DNA of 64,000 bases from an uncultured bacterium (lineage in GTDB: Bacteria > Planctomycetota > UBA1135 > GCA-002686595). The translations under genes were made by a program, and so were the position numbers. A model generated the notes under the pieces. The model had not been told where the DNA came from. It did no database searches and saw only the letters and a program-made list of their open reading frames with translations. Positions 51,318-60,711 of this stretch are shown piece after piece. How positions within the stretch are numbered: position 1 is the stretch's first letter; each line of letters starts with the position of its first letter. The stretch is from contig CALJGV010000008.1 of NCBI GenBank assembly GCA_938075305.1, forward strand, positions 124,001-188,000. Reading direction: 5' to 3'.

Positions 51318-52783
51318 GACGCGCCCTCCGCGGCCGGCGAGTGGACGGGGAGGGGGCGGGTGTGGATCTCCCGGCAGCCGCGCACGGGCAGCATCTTGCC
51401 CGGGTTCCAGAAGGCGTCGGGGTCAAAGGCCGCGCGGAGCTGGTCCATTGCCTCGAGGTCGTCGTCGCTGAACACCAGGCACATCTCGTCCTGCTTCTCG
51501 AGCCCGATCCCGTGCTCCCCGGTCAGGGAGCCGCCCGCTGCGACGCATGCTTCCATGATGATCCGCCCGGCTTCGAGCACGCGGCGCACCTCGTCGGCGT
51601 CCCGTCGGTCGTAGGAGATGTTCGGATGCAGGTTGCCGTCGCCGGCGTGGAACACGTTTGCGAGCTTCAGGTTGCGTTCGCGGCAGGCGACGGTCGCGGC
51701 CGAGACGATCTCGCGAAGCCGGGTCCTCGGCGCCACAACGTCGGCCACGTAGAGGTCCGGGGCGATGCGGCCCATGGCACCGAACGCTCCCTTGCGGCCG
51801 GCCCAAAGGCGCTTGCGCTCGACCGGGTCCGTGGTCCGCCGGGTGTCGAAGGCCCCGAACGCGCGGGCGACCTCGATGACATCGGCGCTGGTGGCGTCGA
51901 CCTCCTCGTCGCCGCCCTCGACCTCCACGAGCATCACCGCCTCTGCGTTGTCGGGATAACCCGCCCGCAGGACGCTGGCCTCCACCGCCTCGATCGTGAG
52001 CCGGTCCAGGATCTCGATGGCCGACGGCTCGAGGCGGCGGGCGATCATCTCGCTCACCGCGTCGCAGCATGCGTCGAGCGACTCGAACAGGCACAGCAGC
52101 GTCTCAACCTTCTCGGGCCTGGGGAGGAGCTGAACGGTGACCTCGGTGACGAGGCCGAGCATGCCCTCGCTCCCGACCACTGGGCCGAGGAGGTCGAGGT
52201 CTCCGTCGCCGGCGGCGCCAGGGCCGCCGAGCTGGATGACCTCTCCGCTGCTGTCGACCATCGTCAGGCCTAGCACGTGCCGGTTCGTCGAGCCGTACTT
52301 GAAGCCGTGGGGGCCGCCCGAGTTGTTGCCGACGTTGCCGCCGATGGTACAGGCGGTCTGGCTCGATGGATCAGGGCCGTAGAAGAGCCCGGCGTCCGCG
52401 CACGCCGCGGTCAGGTGGACGTTGACGACCCCGGCCTGGACCCGCGCGTAGCGGTCCTCGGCGTTCACCTCGAGCACGTCGCGCATCCGAGCGGTGCCGA
52501 CGATGGCACCGTTCTCCACCGGGCGCGCGCCGCCGCTCAGCCCGGTTCCCGCTCCCCTGGGGACGACGACGAGGCCGGCCTCCCGCAGCACCTTGATCGC
52601 GGCCGCGGCCTCGGCGGTCGTTCGAGGGAGGACGATCACCTCCGCGCTGGCGCGCTGGAGCATGAAGGCGTCGGACTCGTACGCGGAGCGCGCCGTGGGG
52701 TCGGCGCGGACGCCCTTCTTGCCCACGATCCGCTCGAGCTCGGCCAGGTGCCGGCGCGAGAGCTGCTTGCCGTCGCTCCCCAT
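51314..52783 (-). CDS. glcD: Glycolate oxidase subunit GlcD
   Basis: 489 residues. FAD-linked oxidase with VVPRGAGTGLSGGARP and the flavin region CTIGGNVGNNSGGPHGFKYG. The substrate-side C-terminal segment FHAGDGNLHPNI and the final GEHGIGLEK are typical of GlcD/D-lactate dehydrogenase-type enzymes. It oxidises glycolate (possibly D-lactate) to the 2-oxo acid. With glcE and glcF it forms the complete three-subunit enzyme. A TAAGAT box ends 7 nt before the ATG, so the operon likely has its own promoter. Confidence 0.94.
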   Translation of the reverse strand: MGSDGKQLSRRHLAELERIVGKKGVRADPTARSAYESDAFMLQRASAEVIVLPRTTAEAAAAIKVLREAGLVVVPRGAGTGLSGGARPVENGAIVGTARMRDVLEVNAEDRYARVQAGVVNVHLTAACADAGLFYGPDPSSQTACTIGGNVGNNSGGPHGFKYGSTNRHVLGLTMVDSSGEVIQLGGPGAAGDGDLDLLGPVVGSEGMLGLVTEVTVQLLPRPEKVETLLCLFESLDACCDAVSEMIARRLEPSAIEILDRLTIEAVEASVLRAGYPDNAEAVMLVEVEGGDEEVDATSADVIEVARAFGAFDTRRTTDPVERKRLWAGRKGAFGAMGRIAPDLYVADVVAPRTRLREIVSAATVACRERNLKLANVFHAGDGNLHPNISYDRRDADEVRRVLEAGRIIMEACVAAGGSLTGEHGIGLEKQDEMCLVFSDDDLEAMDQLRAAFDPDAFWNPGKMLPVRGCREIHTRPLPVHSPAAEGAS

Positions 52784-52790
52784 GCACGAG

Positions 52791-52796
52791 ATCTTA
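52791..52796 (-). promoter_or_regulatory. -10-like hexamer of the glcDEF operon
   Basis: Minus-strand TAAGAT ends 7 nt before the glcD ATG, without a Shine-Dalgarno sequence. It is the same hexamer as at hutH. Confidence 0.4.
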
Positions 52797-52855
52797 GGCC
52801 AAGGGGCGACTGGGGCGAGCGCTCGGTGACCCGAAGGATTCGAGGCGGGACGGGC

Positions 52856-53800
52856 TCACCTGGCCCGGAGGCTGAGTCGGGCGGCGCCGATCCAGCCGGC
52901 GTCGGAACCCAGTGTCGCAGGCACGATGCGCGAGGCACCAGTCCCGTAGCGCTGCTCCTCGAGCTGCTCCTCCGCTCCAGGGCGGAGCACGTCGAGGGCC
53001 GCGCCGAACCCGCCACCAATGACGAAGAACGAGATGTCGAAGAGGGTGACCAGGGTCGAGAGGCCCGAGCCGAGGTCACGGCCGATCTCGTGCATCAGCC
53101 GGCGTTCGGGACCATCGGCCTCCCGGGCAGCCTGCGCGAGGACGGGGAGGTCGTCGCTGAGCCCAGCGGAGCGCGCGCGGCGCTTGGCGGCGCTCGCCGA
53201 GACCAGCCGCTCGAGGCACCCGTAGGAGCCGCAGGGGCAGGCGAGCTCCTCGTGGTAGGGGCCGTCGTAGTGGCTCCCGCTGGGCTTCGGGAAGATGACC
53301 GTGTGTCCGATCTCGCCGGCGTTCCCGCCGGGGCCGACGAAGAGCTCGTTGCCCAGCACGATGCCGCCGCCCACGCCGGTGCCGAGGGTGAGGAGCGCCA
53401 TGCTGTCCTCGGCGAGCCCGGCGCCCAGCCACTGCTCGCCAAAGGCGGCGACGTTGGCGTCGTTCTCGACCAGGACCTCGCGTCGGCCTAGGCCCTTTCC
53501 GACACCCTCGGAGAGGCTCTCACCCACGAGGTTAGGCATGTTGGCGCTCGCGAGCACCGTGCCCGTGGGGCGGTCGAAGAGGCCCGCGCAGCCGACGCCG
53601 ATGCGCTCGGCGGAGCCGCCTGCTCCGCGTTCGAGCTCCAGCACGAGCTCCGCCGCGCGTGTGAAGATCTCGGCCGCGGCGACGTCTGGCGCGAAGGGGC
53701 GCAGGCCGCGCGCCAGGATCTTGCCGTCGGAGGCGCTCACTGCGCCTCCCTTGATCGACATCCCACCGAAGTCGAGCCCGATCAGTAGCTGGTCGGCCAT
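52856..53800 (-). CDS. ROK-family sugar kinase
   Basis: 314 residues. ATP-binding start LIGLDFGGMSIKGGAVS, catalytic VLVENDANVAAFGEQWLGA with the Asp, LTLGTGVGGGIVLGNELF. The zinc site CPCGSYGCLERL is followed by SASA. ROK kinases of this length are mostly glucokinases. Fructokinase or N-acetylmannosamine kinase are alternatives. It starts 10 nt after the GT5 gene, so the two are probably co-expressed in glucose or glycogen metabolism. Confidence 0.9.
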   Translation of the reverse strand: MADQLLIGLDFGGMSIKGGAVSASDGKILARGLRPFAPDVAAAEIFTRAAELVLELERGAGGSAERIGVGCAGLFDRPTGTVLASANMPNLVGESLSEGVGKGLGRREVLVENDANVAAFGEQWLGAGLAEDSMALLTLGTGVGGGIVLGNELFVGPGGNAGEIGHTVIFPKPSGSHYDGPYHEELACPCGSYGCLERLVSASAAKRRARSAGLSDDLPVLAQAAREADGPERRLMHEIGRDLGSGLSTLVTLFDISFFVIGGGFGAALDVLRPGAEEQLEEQRYGTGASRIVPATLGSDAGWIGAARLSLRAR

Positions 53801-53810
53801 GGGGGTGGGG

Positions 53811-55286
53811 TCAGGACTTGCGGGCCTTCAGGGCCCGTCCAAGCTTGCGGTAGGCCTTCATGTACTCGCGGCCGGTCTCCGCCCAGGAGAAGTCTTGGGC
53901 CATGCAGCGCTTGAGGATGACCTTCCAGTCGGCGGCCTTCTTGTAGATCGAGCGAGCCTGATCAACCGCTTCGACGAGCGCGTTGGATTCGTACCGCTCG
54001 AAGAGGATGCTCGTGCCCTTCTTCGGGGAGGCCGTCAGGTCCACCAGCGTGTCCTCGAGGCCGCTGTGGGCGTAGGCCATGGGGACGACGCCGTAGCGCA
54101 GCGCGATGGCCGCGAGGGCGTTGGTGGCGTGGTAGTGCCCCGGGAGGAGCAGGATGTCCGCGCCCGCCAGGAGGGTGTGGGCTGTCCCCACGTCGTAGCC
54201 CTCGATGACCCGGCAGCACCCGGCGAAGGTCTGCTCGATCGTGTGCAGGCGCTCCACGATCTCGGGCGGCCCCGGGCCCATCAGGACGAGCTGGACGTTC
54301 CTCTCGAGGATCGGCGTCAGGGACTCCGCGAGGATGTCGAAGCCGCTATCCGCATCGAACCGACCGATCACCGCCACGACGGGCGTGCGCGGCGACACGT
54401 CGAGCTTGAGCCCCTCCTGCAGCCGCGCCTTGCACTTGCGCTTGCCGGGGACGTCCTTCTGATCGGGCGAGAAGTTCTGGGCGAGCAGGGGGTCCGTCGC
54501 GGGGTTCCATGTCCGGTAGTCGATGCCGCTTTGGACCCCGACGAGGTCCTGCTCGCGGCGCCGGAAGGTGTCCTCGAGGCCATCGCCGCGATCAGAGCTG
54601 ACGAACTCCTTGGCCTTGCTGTTCGAGGTCGTCCCCACAAGGGTCGCGAACTCCGCGCCCGCCTTGAGGTAGTTCACCCGTCCGCCCAGGGCCACGCCCT
54701 CGACGTTCCTGAAGTACTCGTGGGGGATGCCGACCTTCGGCAGGATCTCGCGCTCGAAGGAACCCTGCATGGCGAGGTTCTGGATCGCGAAGAACGTGCC
54801 GGGCTTGGCGGCGGGGTGCTCGCGCCCCGAGTACTCGAGCTTCTGGACGAGGGGGATGAGGCCCGAGGTCCAGTCCAGGCAGTGGATGACGTCGGGGGTG
54901 AACGCCAGGGGCCCGAAGCCCTCGAGCACGGCCCTCGCGAAGATGGAGTAGCGACGCCAGTTGTCGAGGTAGGGCCCGTCCTCATCGCCGTACGGGTGCC
55001 TGTTCCGGTACAGGCTCTCGTGGTCGATCAGGTGGATCGTCAGGCCGTTGATATAGCCGGTCCTGATCGTGATGGGGGTGCGCCCGGAGCCATCCCTGAT
55101 CCGCAGGAGCGCGCTCTCCTCGAGCGGCCCCAGGGACTGGGTGTCGATGTCCTTCGAGAAGGGGAGGAACACTCGCACCTCTGCTCCCAGACTCTGGAGC
55201 GTCCGGGGCAAGACTTCGGCGATCTCGGCGAGCTGGGTTCGCCGGACGAGTGACTTGAGTTCGGGGGTCGCGAACGCGATCTTCAC
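53811..55286 (-). CDS. Divergent GT5 (glycogen/starch synthase-like) protein
   Basis: 491 residues from a GTG, normal length for GlgA. The two Rossmann halves are recognisable: DVIHCLDWTSGLIPLVQKL, then GIDYRTWNPATDPLLAQNF and VVAVIGRFDADSGFDILAESL. Key GT5 residues look altered. The ADP-glucose motif K-x-G-G-L near residue 15 reads RRTQL. The Lys expected after GR is absent (GRFDADSG, not GRLxxQKG). The donor-site E-P-C-G before the ALRYG helix reads HATN. It may be an inactive or differently specific relative. The TACCCT box at 55364-55369 (minus strand) could be its promoter, about 80 nt upstream. Confidence 0.8.
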   Translation of the reverse strand: MKIAFATPELKSLVRRTQLAEIAEVLPRTLQSLGAEVRVFLPFSKDIDTQSLGPLEESALLRIRDGSGRTPITIRTGYINGLTIHLIDHESLYRNRHPYGDEDGPYLDNWRRYSIFARAVLEGFGPLAFTPDVIHCLDWTSGLIPLVQKLEYSGREHPAAKPGTFFAIQNLAMQGSFEREILPKVGIPHEYFRNVEGVALGGRVNYLKAGAEFATLVGTTSNSKAKEFVSSDRGDGLEDTFRRREQDLVGVQSGIDYRTWNPATDPLLAQNFSPDQKDVPGKRKCKARLQEGLKLDVSPRTPVVAVIGRFDADSGFDILAESLTPILERNVQLVLMGPGPPEIVERLHTIEQTFAGCCRVIEGYDVGTAHTLLAGADILLLPGHYHATNALAAIALRYGVVPMAYAHSGLEDTLVDLTASPKKGTSILFERYESNALVEAVDQARSIYKKAADWKVILKRCMAQDFSWAETGREYMKAYRKLGRALKARKS

Positions 55287-55374
55287 GTCCGGAGGGGGCG
55301 TGGGTCGTAGCGAGTGGGCGAGGGCGTAAAGCTGTTGCCTGACGGCCGTTGCGTATGCCCCAACAGGGTAGTCC

Positions 55375-55412
55375 GCAGGCCCCCTGAGGCCCTAGGCTCC
55401 CAGGGGGCCTGC
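55375..55412 (-). terminator. Hairpin between M48 peptidase and GT5 genes
   Basis: GCAGGCCCCCTG (55375-55386) and its perfect complement (55401-55412) form a 12-bp stem with a 14-nt loop, 33 nt past the M48 stop. No T tract follows. It probably ends the M48 transcript. Confidence 0.6.
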
Positions 55413-55444
55413 TGCCGTAAGTCGCGTGCGCTTCGTCGCTTGGG

Positions 55445-56242
55445 TTATCTTGATCCCAGCGATTGCTCGTAGGCTTCGATCGCAGCGGGCAGCGCCTCGC
55501 GGATCCGCTCGATGCGGCGCTCGTCGGAGGGGTGGGTCGAGAAGAGCTCGAACGGGGCAGCGCCGGAGGCCGAGCTCATTCGCTCCCAGAATCCGACCGC
55601 GGCCCGAGGGTCGTAGCCAGCGTGCGCCATGTACATCAGGCCGCGGGTATCGGCCTCGATCTCGGCGTCGCGTCCGAAGGGGAGGCTCACCAGCAGGTGC
55701 GCGGCGTCCGACGCCAGGGCCTCGGTCTGCTGTCGCGTGTCGGCGTCCTCGGTGTAGGCCTCGGCCCCGGCCTCGATGAGTTGGGTGAGGAGATCCTGCC
55801 GGGTCATCCGCTCCGTTCCGTGGCGGAGGGTGGCGTGGGCGATCTCATGGCTCATCACCACGGCGAGGCCCGTCTCGTCCCCGGCGATGGGGAGGATTCC
55901 GGTGAAGACGGCCATCTTGCCGCCGGGCAGGCACCACGCGTTGACCACCTCATCCTGTTCGACGAGGCGGACCTCCCAGTCGAACTGATTCGCCACCCCG
56001 GGGTCGAGCTCGCGAGCGGCCGCCACAAGGCGCTGCGTCAATCGATTCACCATGCGGTGGTCCGCGCCAGTCTGGACCACGGTCTCGCCCGCCAGGAGCT
56101 CGGGGTAGGCCTCGGCCCCCAGGGCAGCGTCATCGCTGACCTGATAGTGGTTCAGGTTGCCCAGGATGCCGCAGGCCGGCACGAGGGTGAGGGCGAGGGC
56201 CGCGGCGGAGGTCTTGACGGCGAGGCGGGCGAGCGGATTCAT
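55445..56242 (-). CDS. M48-family metallopeptidase lipoprotein
   Basis: 265 residues from the ATG at 56242; the longer frame upstream lies on the phosphoglycerate mutase gene. A lipobox (LVPACG) makes it an envelope lipoprotein. The zinc site is HEIAH at 132-136 in VVMSHEIAHATLRHG, with the third ligand in DAEIEADTRGLMYM. It resembles YcaL/LoiP-type proteases that take part in outer-membrane protein quality control. A -10-like TATATT (56288-56293, minus strand) lies 45 nt upstream. Confidence 0.92.
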   Translation of the reverse strand: MNPLARLAVKTSAAALALTLVPACGILGNLNHYQVSDDAALGAEAYPELLAGETVVQTGADHRMVNRLTQRLVAAARELDPGVANQFDWEVRLVEQDEVVNAWCLPGGKMAVFTGILPIAGDETGLAVVMSHEIAHATLRHGTERMTRQDLLTQLIEAGAEAYTEDADTRQQTEALASDAAHLLVSLPFGRDAEIEADTRGLMYMAHAGYDPRAAVGFWERMSSASGAAPFELFSTHPSDERRIERIREALPAAIEAYEQSLGSR

Positions 56243-56287
56243 GGGCCTGAGTCGAGGGCGCGGATGACGGGAGCCTTTGAGGACGCC

Positions 56288-56293
56288 AATATA
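56288..56293 (-). promoter_or_regulatory. -10-like TATATT of the M48 gene
   Basis: Minus-strand TATATT in the 114-bp divergent gap would give a leader of about 40 nt. No -35 box is obvious. Confidence 0.35.
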
Positions 56294-56356
56294 GCAGGCT
56301 CCAGGGCGCCCACCGTAGGGCGCCCCGTACCCGGCCCCCCACATCGACCACGCCCA

Positions 56357-57895
56357 ATGACCCGCAAGCCGATCGTCCTCCTCGTCCTCGATGGTTGGGG
56401 GCAGCGCAAGGAGACAGAGTCCAACGCGATCGCGGAGGGTGCTCCCTACTTCCAGCAGCTCCTGGCGGAGCACCCGAACACCCTGTTGACCGCCTGCGGA
56501 TCCGAGGTCGGCCTGCCGCTCGGGGTGATGGGGAACAGCGAAGTTGGACACACCAACCTCGGCGCAGGGCGGGTCGTTTACCAGGACGTCAGCCGCATCG
56601 ACAAGTCGATCGAAGCGGGCGAGTTCGCGCGCAACGCGACATTCTGTGAGCTCATGGACGAGGTCCGGTCGACGGGGAAGAAGCTCCACCTCGTGGGGCT
56701 GGTGAGCGACGGCAAGGTCCACTCCAGCGATCATCACCTCCGGACGCTCCTCAACATGGCGGCCGCCCAGGGCCTCGGCGCCGACCAGGTCATGGTGCAC
56801 GCCATCACAGACGGTCGTGACACGCCGCCGCGGTCGGGGGCGGGCTTCCTCGAGGCGCTCGAGTCGGCGTGCGAGTCGGCGGGCGTCGGTCGTATCGCGA
56901 CGGTCATCGGCCGCTACCACGCGATGGACAGGGACAAGCGGTGGGAGCGGGTCGAGCGCGCGTACCGGCTCCTGGTGGGCGGAGAGGGGGAGCGCTTCGA
57001 CTCGGCCCTCGCGGCGATCCATGCCTCGTACGAGGCTGGTGTCACCGACGAGTTCGTGGAGCCTTGCGTCATCGGTGCGGAGGGTTCAGGGCGTATCGAG
57101 GACGGGGACGGCGTGCTGCTCTTCAACTACCGGGCAGATCGGATGCGAGAGATCACGGACGCGCTGGTGCAGGAGGGGTTCAGCGGCTTCGAGCGCAGGC
57201 CCGGAGCGCCCGCTGTCCGCGCGGCGTCGATGACTCAGTACCGAGACGACATCGACATCCCCATCGCGTTCCCTCCGATCGATTTGAGCGGGATCTTCCC
57301 CGAGCTGGTGAGCGCCGCGGGGCTCCGTCAGGAGCGCATCGCCGAGACGGAGAAGTACGCGCACGTGACCTACTTCTTCTCGGGAGGCCGGGAGGCGCCG
57401 TACGAGGGGGAGACGCGGACGCTCGTCCAGAGCCCGAAGGTCGCGACCTATGACCTCGCCCCTCAGATGAGCGCGCGGGAGGTCACGGATGCCATCCTCG
57501 CGAGCCTCTCGAAGGGGGAGACGGACGTGTACATCGTCAACTTCGCCAACGCCGACATGGTGGGGCACACGGGGATCTACGAGGCGGCGCTGAAGGCGGT
57601 GGAGACCGTGGACGGCTGCCTGAAGCAGATCGTGCCGGCGGTCCTCGCGAAGGGGGGGAGCGTCGCGATCACCGCGGACCACGGGAACTCCGAGCAGCTG
57701 TGGGACCCCGCTTCGGATCAACCCCACACGGCGCACACCCTGAACAAGGTTCCGTTCGTGGTCATTGGAGACGGGCTCAAGGGAGCGAGGATGAGGGAGC
57801 ACGGGGTGCTCGCAGACGTGGCGCCGACGCTGCTCGAGATCATGGGAGTGGAGAAGCACGCCCAGATGGACGGCACGTCGTTGGTCCTGGGTTAG
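56357..57895 (+). CDS. gpmI: 2,3-bisphosphoglycerate-independent phosphoglycerate mutase
   Basis: 512 residues, the usual length. It interconverts 3- and 2-phosphoglycerate in glycolysis. LVLDGWGQRKETESNAI carries the first metal Asp. Ser61 in GVMGNSEVGHTNLGAGR is the phosphorylated residue. VHAITDGRDTPPRSG and RYHAMDRDKRWER bind substrate. The C-terminal ITADHGNSEQ and PHTAHT carry further Mn ligands. The second glycolytic gene of the window, pyruvate kinase, lies 26 kb away. Confidence 0.96.
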   Translation: MTRKPIVLLVLDGWGQRKETESNAIAEGAPYFQQLLAEHPNTLLTACGSEVGLPLGVMGNSEVGHTNLGAGRVVYQDVSRIDKSIEAGEFARNATFCELMDEVRSTGKKLHLVGLVSDGKVHSSDHHLRTLLNMAAAQGLGADQVMVHAITDGRDTPPRSGAGFLEALESACESAGVGRIATVIGRYHAMDRDKRWERVERAYRLLVGGEGERFDSALAAIHASYEAGVTDEFVEPCVIGAEGSGRIEDGDGVLLFNYRADRMREITDALVQEGFSGFERRPGAPAVRAASMTQYRDDIDIPIAFPPIDLSGIFPELVSAAGLRQERIAETEKYAHVTYFFSGGREAPYEGETRTLVQSPKVATYDLAPQMSAREVTDAILASLSKGETDVYIVNFANADMVGHTGIYEAALKAVETVDGCLKQIVPAVLAKGGSVAITADHGNSEQLWDPASDQPHTAHTLNKVPFVVIGDGLKGARMREHGVLADVAPTLLEIMGVEKHAQMDGTSLVLG

Positions 57896-58094
57896 CGTCG
57901 CCGCGGGTAGGGGGATCCCTAGGGTGTCTCGCTTTGGGTGTCACTGAAAGGGGCTTGAGCGCGCCCAAAGGCGGGTTCTCCGGGCGTCTTCCAGGAGGTT
58001 GGTATCCTCTCCCAGCTTCTCGACCTCCTCTCCCGCGGCCGCCGCGGGTGCGTTCCGGTCAGTTTTTGCCAACCCGGAACCGAGCACCTTTCGA

Positions 58095-59567
58095 ATGTCT
58101 CTTATTCCTCTCCTCCGAGCAACTCGCTTCGCGTTGCCGCTCGGCCTGGTGATGATGGCCTCGCAGAGCGCCGTCCACGCCTCGCCACAGGCGCTCTCAC
58201 GGCTGTTCGTGCCGCCGACGCCCGATGAGATCCAGGACGTCCGTGACGACTGGGCGAGCCGTTCGATCGATATCGACGGCTTCCAGCTGGAAGCGACCGG
58301 CCTCGGTCCGTCGAACGCCGAGGTGCACATCATCAGCCACTTGTCGGAGGGCGAGAGGCACTACGCCGCGGTTCGCTTCCCGCAGGACTACCAGCCGGGT
58401 CAGCCGCACGCCGCGCTGATCCTCTGCCATGGCGGCCTCGTTGGCGTCTCGGTGGAAGAAGCATCGAACCTCCTCTCGACCTTCCCGGGTCAGTGCGTGG
58501 ACGACGACTACTTCATCCTGATGCCGTCGTTCCGCGGAGAGATCCTCGCGAGCTCCTTCGCGGGCACCTTCATCTCCGGCGGGCAACCGAGCTACGCGGA
58601 CCGGGACGTGGACGATGTGCGCTCCATGCTCTCGACGCTCCTCGTCGAGTACCCCGACATTGACGACGCGCGAGTCGCGGCGTGGGGGATCAGCCGCGGC
58701 GCGGCCACGGCGATGCTCCTCAAGGTGAGGGACCCGAGGATCCGCCGGGTCGTGAACATGTTCGGCTTCACCGACCTGAGCCTTCCGAGCGTTCAGACCG
58801 AGGCGGCCAACATCGTCAACAACGGTGCGCCGCCCGAGGGAATCGGGCGCGTCATCTACGAGACCGCGATCGAGCCGTGGCTCAACGGCACCCTCACGCT
58901 CGAGGAGGCGCGCCTCTCGTGGCTCCGCCGCTCGCCCGCCTGGTTCCCCGACGGCCTCGGACCGATTCAAGTGCACCACGGCCTGCAGGACCTCTCGGTG
59001 GAGCCGGCCCACTCGGTCCTCCTGCTCGACCGGCTTTCTGCGCTCGGGCTGCCGGCGGGAGAGGTGGAGGCCTACCTCTATCCGAATGGCTCGCACGGGC
59101 TGAACTCGCTGGTCGGGCAAGGGCCGCGCGTCGAGGGCTTCCTCTGCGACCTGCAGCTAGGACCGAGCGGCTACTGCGGCCCCATGACCTCCAGCGTGGC
59201 CGGCAGCATCGCGTCGGCGGACTATCGCGGCTCAGCGTCGATGACCCAGAACAACCTGTCGTTCGTGGTGAACAACGCCCCGGCGGGTTCCGCCGGGATG
59301 GTGTTCCTGGCCTCTTCGAGCGCGTACTTCCCGAGCGGAGGCGGCTTCGTCTGCGTTGGTAACGGAGCGCTCAGGGTCGGATTTGGCGCGGTCGACGCCG
59401 CGGGTATGTTCGAGCTTCCGATCGACCTCCGGCCCCAGAACCCGGCCTTCGCGAGCATCCTGAGGCCGGGGGTGAGTGCTCACCTCCAGCTGGTCTACCG
59501 AGACATCGGGAACGGCAGTGGGAACTGGAACTTCTCCAACGGGTTGGTCGTTCCGCTCCTTCCCTGA
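58095..59567 (+). CDS. Secreted alpha/beta hydrolase with shared C-terminal domain
   Basis: 490 residues from the ATG at 58095, which gives a signal peptide (residues 1-27, ending AVHASPQ). The hydrolase domain has AALILCHGGLVGVSVEEA, nucleophile Ser200 in AAWGISRGAATAML (G-x-S-x-G) and a His in YPNGSHGLNSL, the layout of prolyl oligopeptidase-like or dienelactone hydrolase-like enzymes. The last 110 residues (SFVVNNAPAGSAGMVFLASS, GFVCVGNGALRVGF, LVYRDIGNGSGNWNFSNG) match the C-terminal domain of the proteins at 12491 and 24889. Substrate unknown. Confidence 0.84.
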   Translation: MSLIPLLRATRFALPLGLVMMASQSAVHASPQALSRLFVPPTPDEIQDVRDDWASRSIDIDGFQLEATGLGPSNAEVHIISHLSEGERHYAAVRFPQDYQPGQPHAALILCHGGLVGVSVEEASNLLSTFPGQCVDDDYFILMPSFRGEILASSFAGTFISGGQPSYADRDVDDVRSMLSTLLVEYPDIDDARVAAWGISRGAATAMLLKVRDPRIRRVVNMFGFTDLSLPSVQTEAANIVNNGAPPEGIGRVIYETAIEPWLNGTLTLEEARLSWLRRSPAWFPDGLGPIQVHHGLQDLSVEPAHSVLLLDRLSALGLPAGEVEAYLYPNGSHGLNSLVGQGPRVEGFLCDLQLGPSGYCGPMTSSVAGSIASADYRGSASMTQNNLSFVVNNAPAGSAGMVFLASSSAYFPSGGGFVCVGNGALRVGFGAVDAAGMFELPIDLRPQNPAFASILRPGVSAHLQLVYRDIGNGSGNWNFSNGLVVPLLP

Positions 59568-59598
59568 GCCCGCGTGCCGCGCTCAGGGCGCAGAGAGA

Positions 59599-60354
59599 TC
59601 ACCGGGAGAGCCGGTACCAGATCATGCCGGCGTACTCGTGGAGCGCCCAGCATGAGTCCCGCATGGTCTTGCCCCGCGGGATCAGCCCCTCGATGGTCCG
59701 GCTCGGGGCCGTGTGAGCTCCCGTGGGCGCGGCTAGCACGTTGACGCCCTCCTGCTCGAAGGCCTGTACCGCCCTCGGCATGTGCCAGGCGTTGGTCACG
59801 AGCGCGGCCTTCGCGTAGCCGCGCCGATCCATCAGCCGAGCCACTCCGAGTGCATTGCCCCGGGTGGTCTTCGCGGCGTCCTCGGTCCAGGTGACGTCGA
59901 CGCCGAGTTCGCCCTCGACGTAGTCGCGGAGGACGTGGCTCACCGGTCGGCGGTCGGGCCGCAGCACGCCGCCTGTCACGACCAACGGGAGCCCGGTGCG
60001 CCGGGCTAGGTTCGCTCCGTAGCGGCAACGGATCTGGCTCAGGGCGCCGGGCTGATCCGGTCCGTACTCGGGAGGGTCGCAGTCCACGTCGCCCGCGAGC
60101 ACCACGATCACATCCGCGTCGATCCTCTCCGCTGAAGGGTCGATGTTCGGGTAGGTCTGAAGGCCGTCCAGCAGCCAGAACGAGACGATGGGGAGCGTGA
60201 GCGCGACGGTCAGCAGCGCCCCGGTTGCGGCGAGGCCGGTCGCCAGCCGTCGGAGGAGGGGACGCCGCGCCCGCCAGCGGATCGCCAACCCGACGAGCAC
60301 CGCCAGGTAGAGCCCGGAGGGCGGCATGAGCATGTTCTCCAACAACCACTTCAC
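59599..60354 (-). CDS. YdcF/ElyC-family (DUF218) membrane protein
   Basis: 251 residues from a GTG. Two N-terminal membrane helices (GLYLAVLVGLAIRW and ATGALLTVALTLPIVSFWLL) precede the DUF218 domain with DADVIVVLAGDVDC, LPLVVTGGVLRPDRRP, the acidic TEDAAKTTRGNALGVARLM and ALVTNAWHMPRAVQAFE. ElyC-type members act in envelope (peptidoglycan or lipid carrier) assembly, but the reaction of this family is not settled. Confidence 0.89.
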   Translation of the reverse strand: MKWLLENMLMPPSGLYLAVLVGLAIRWRARRPLLRRLATGLAATGALLTVALTLPIVSFWLLDGLQTYPNIDPSAERIDADVIVVLAGDVDCDPPEYGPDQPGALSQIRCRYGANLARRTGLPLVVTGGVLRPDRRPVSHVLRDYVEGELGVDVTWTEDAAKTTRGNALGVARLMDRRGYAKAALVTNAWHMPRAVQAFEQEGVNVLAAPTGAHTAPSRTIEGLIPRGKTMRDSCWALHEYAGMIWYRLSR

Positions 60355-60435
60355 ACCACCGAGGATCGGATGTCCGGCGGGCGTACGCCCTCCCTGATCG
60401 GAGGAAAATCCTCTGAGCCGCCGGAGCGGGACAGA

Positions 60436-60711
60436 TCAGAAGAAGGTGGCGCGCTGTTCCCTGCGGAGCCCGTCACGCTCCTCCGGGCTCGCCACGAGCG
60501 AGACCGCGGCCTGGTCGCTGGCGCCGAGGCGCTCGAAGTTACTCCGGGCGGCGCGCAGGGTGATGTGGTTCAGGGGCGAGACCTCGTCCAGGGCCTCGAG
60601 CCCCTTGCCGTCATCCTCCCAGTAACAGACGGGGCAGACCTCGTGGCTCCCGCGGCCACTGAGGGTGAAGTAGTCGCAGCAGGGGCACTGCGCCGACCCC
60701 TCCGGAATCAC
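60436..60711 (-). CDS. CPCC-type cysteine-rich protein
   Basis: 91 residues from a GTG overlapping the stop of the sulfotransferase gene (GTGA). CPCCDYFTLSGRGSHEVCPVCYWEDDG is the signature of the small CPCC family, probably a zinc-binding domain with four or five Cys ligands. The end (SPLNHITLRAARSNFERLGA) is the typical helix. No function is known for the family. Confidence 0.85.
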   Translation of the reverse strand: MIPEGSAQCPCCDYFTLSGRGSHEVCPVCYWEDDGKGLEALDEVSPLNHITLRAARSNFERLGASDQAAVSLVASPEERDGLRREQRATFF

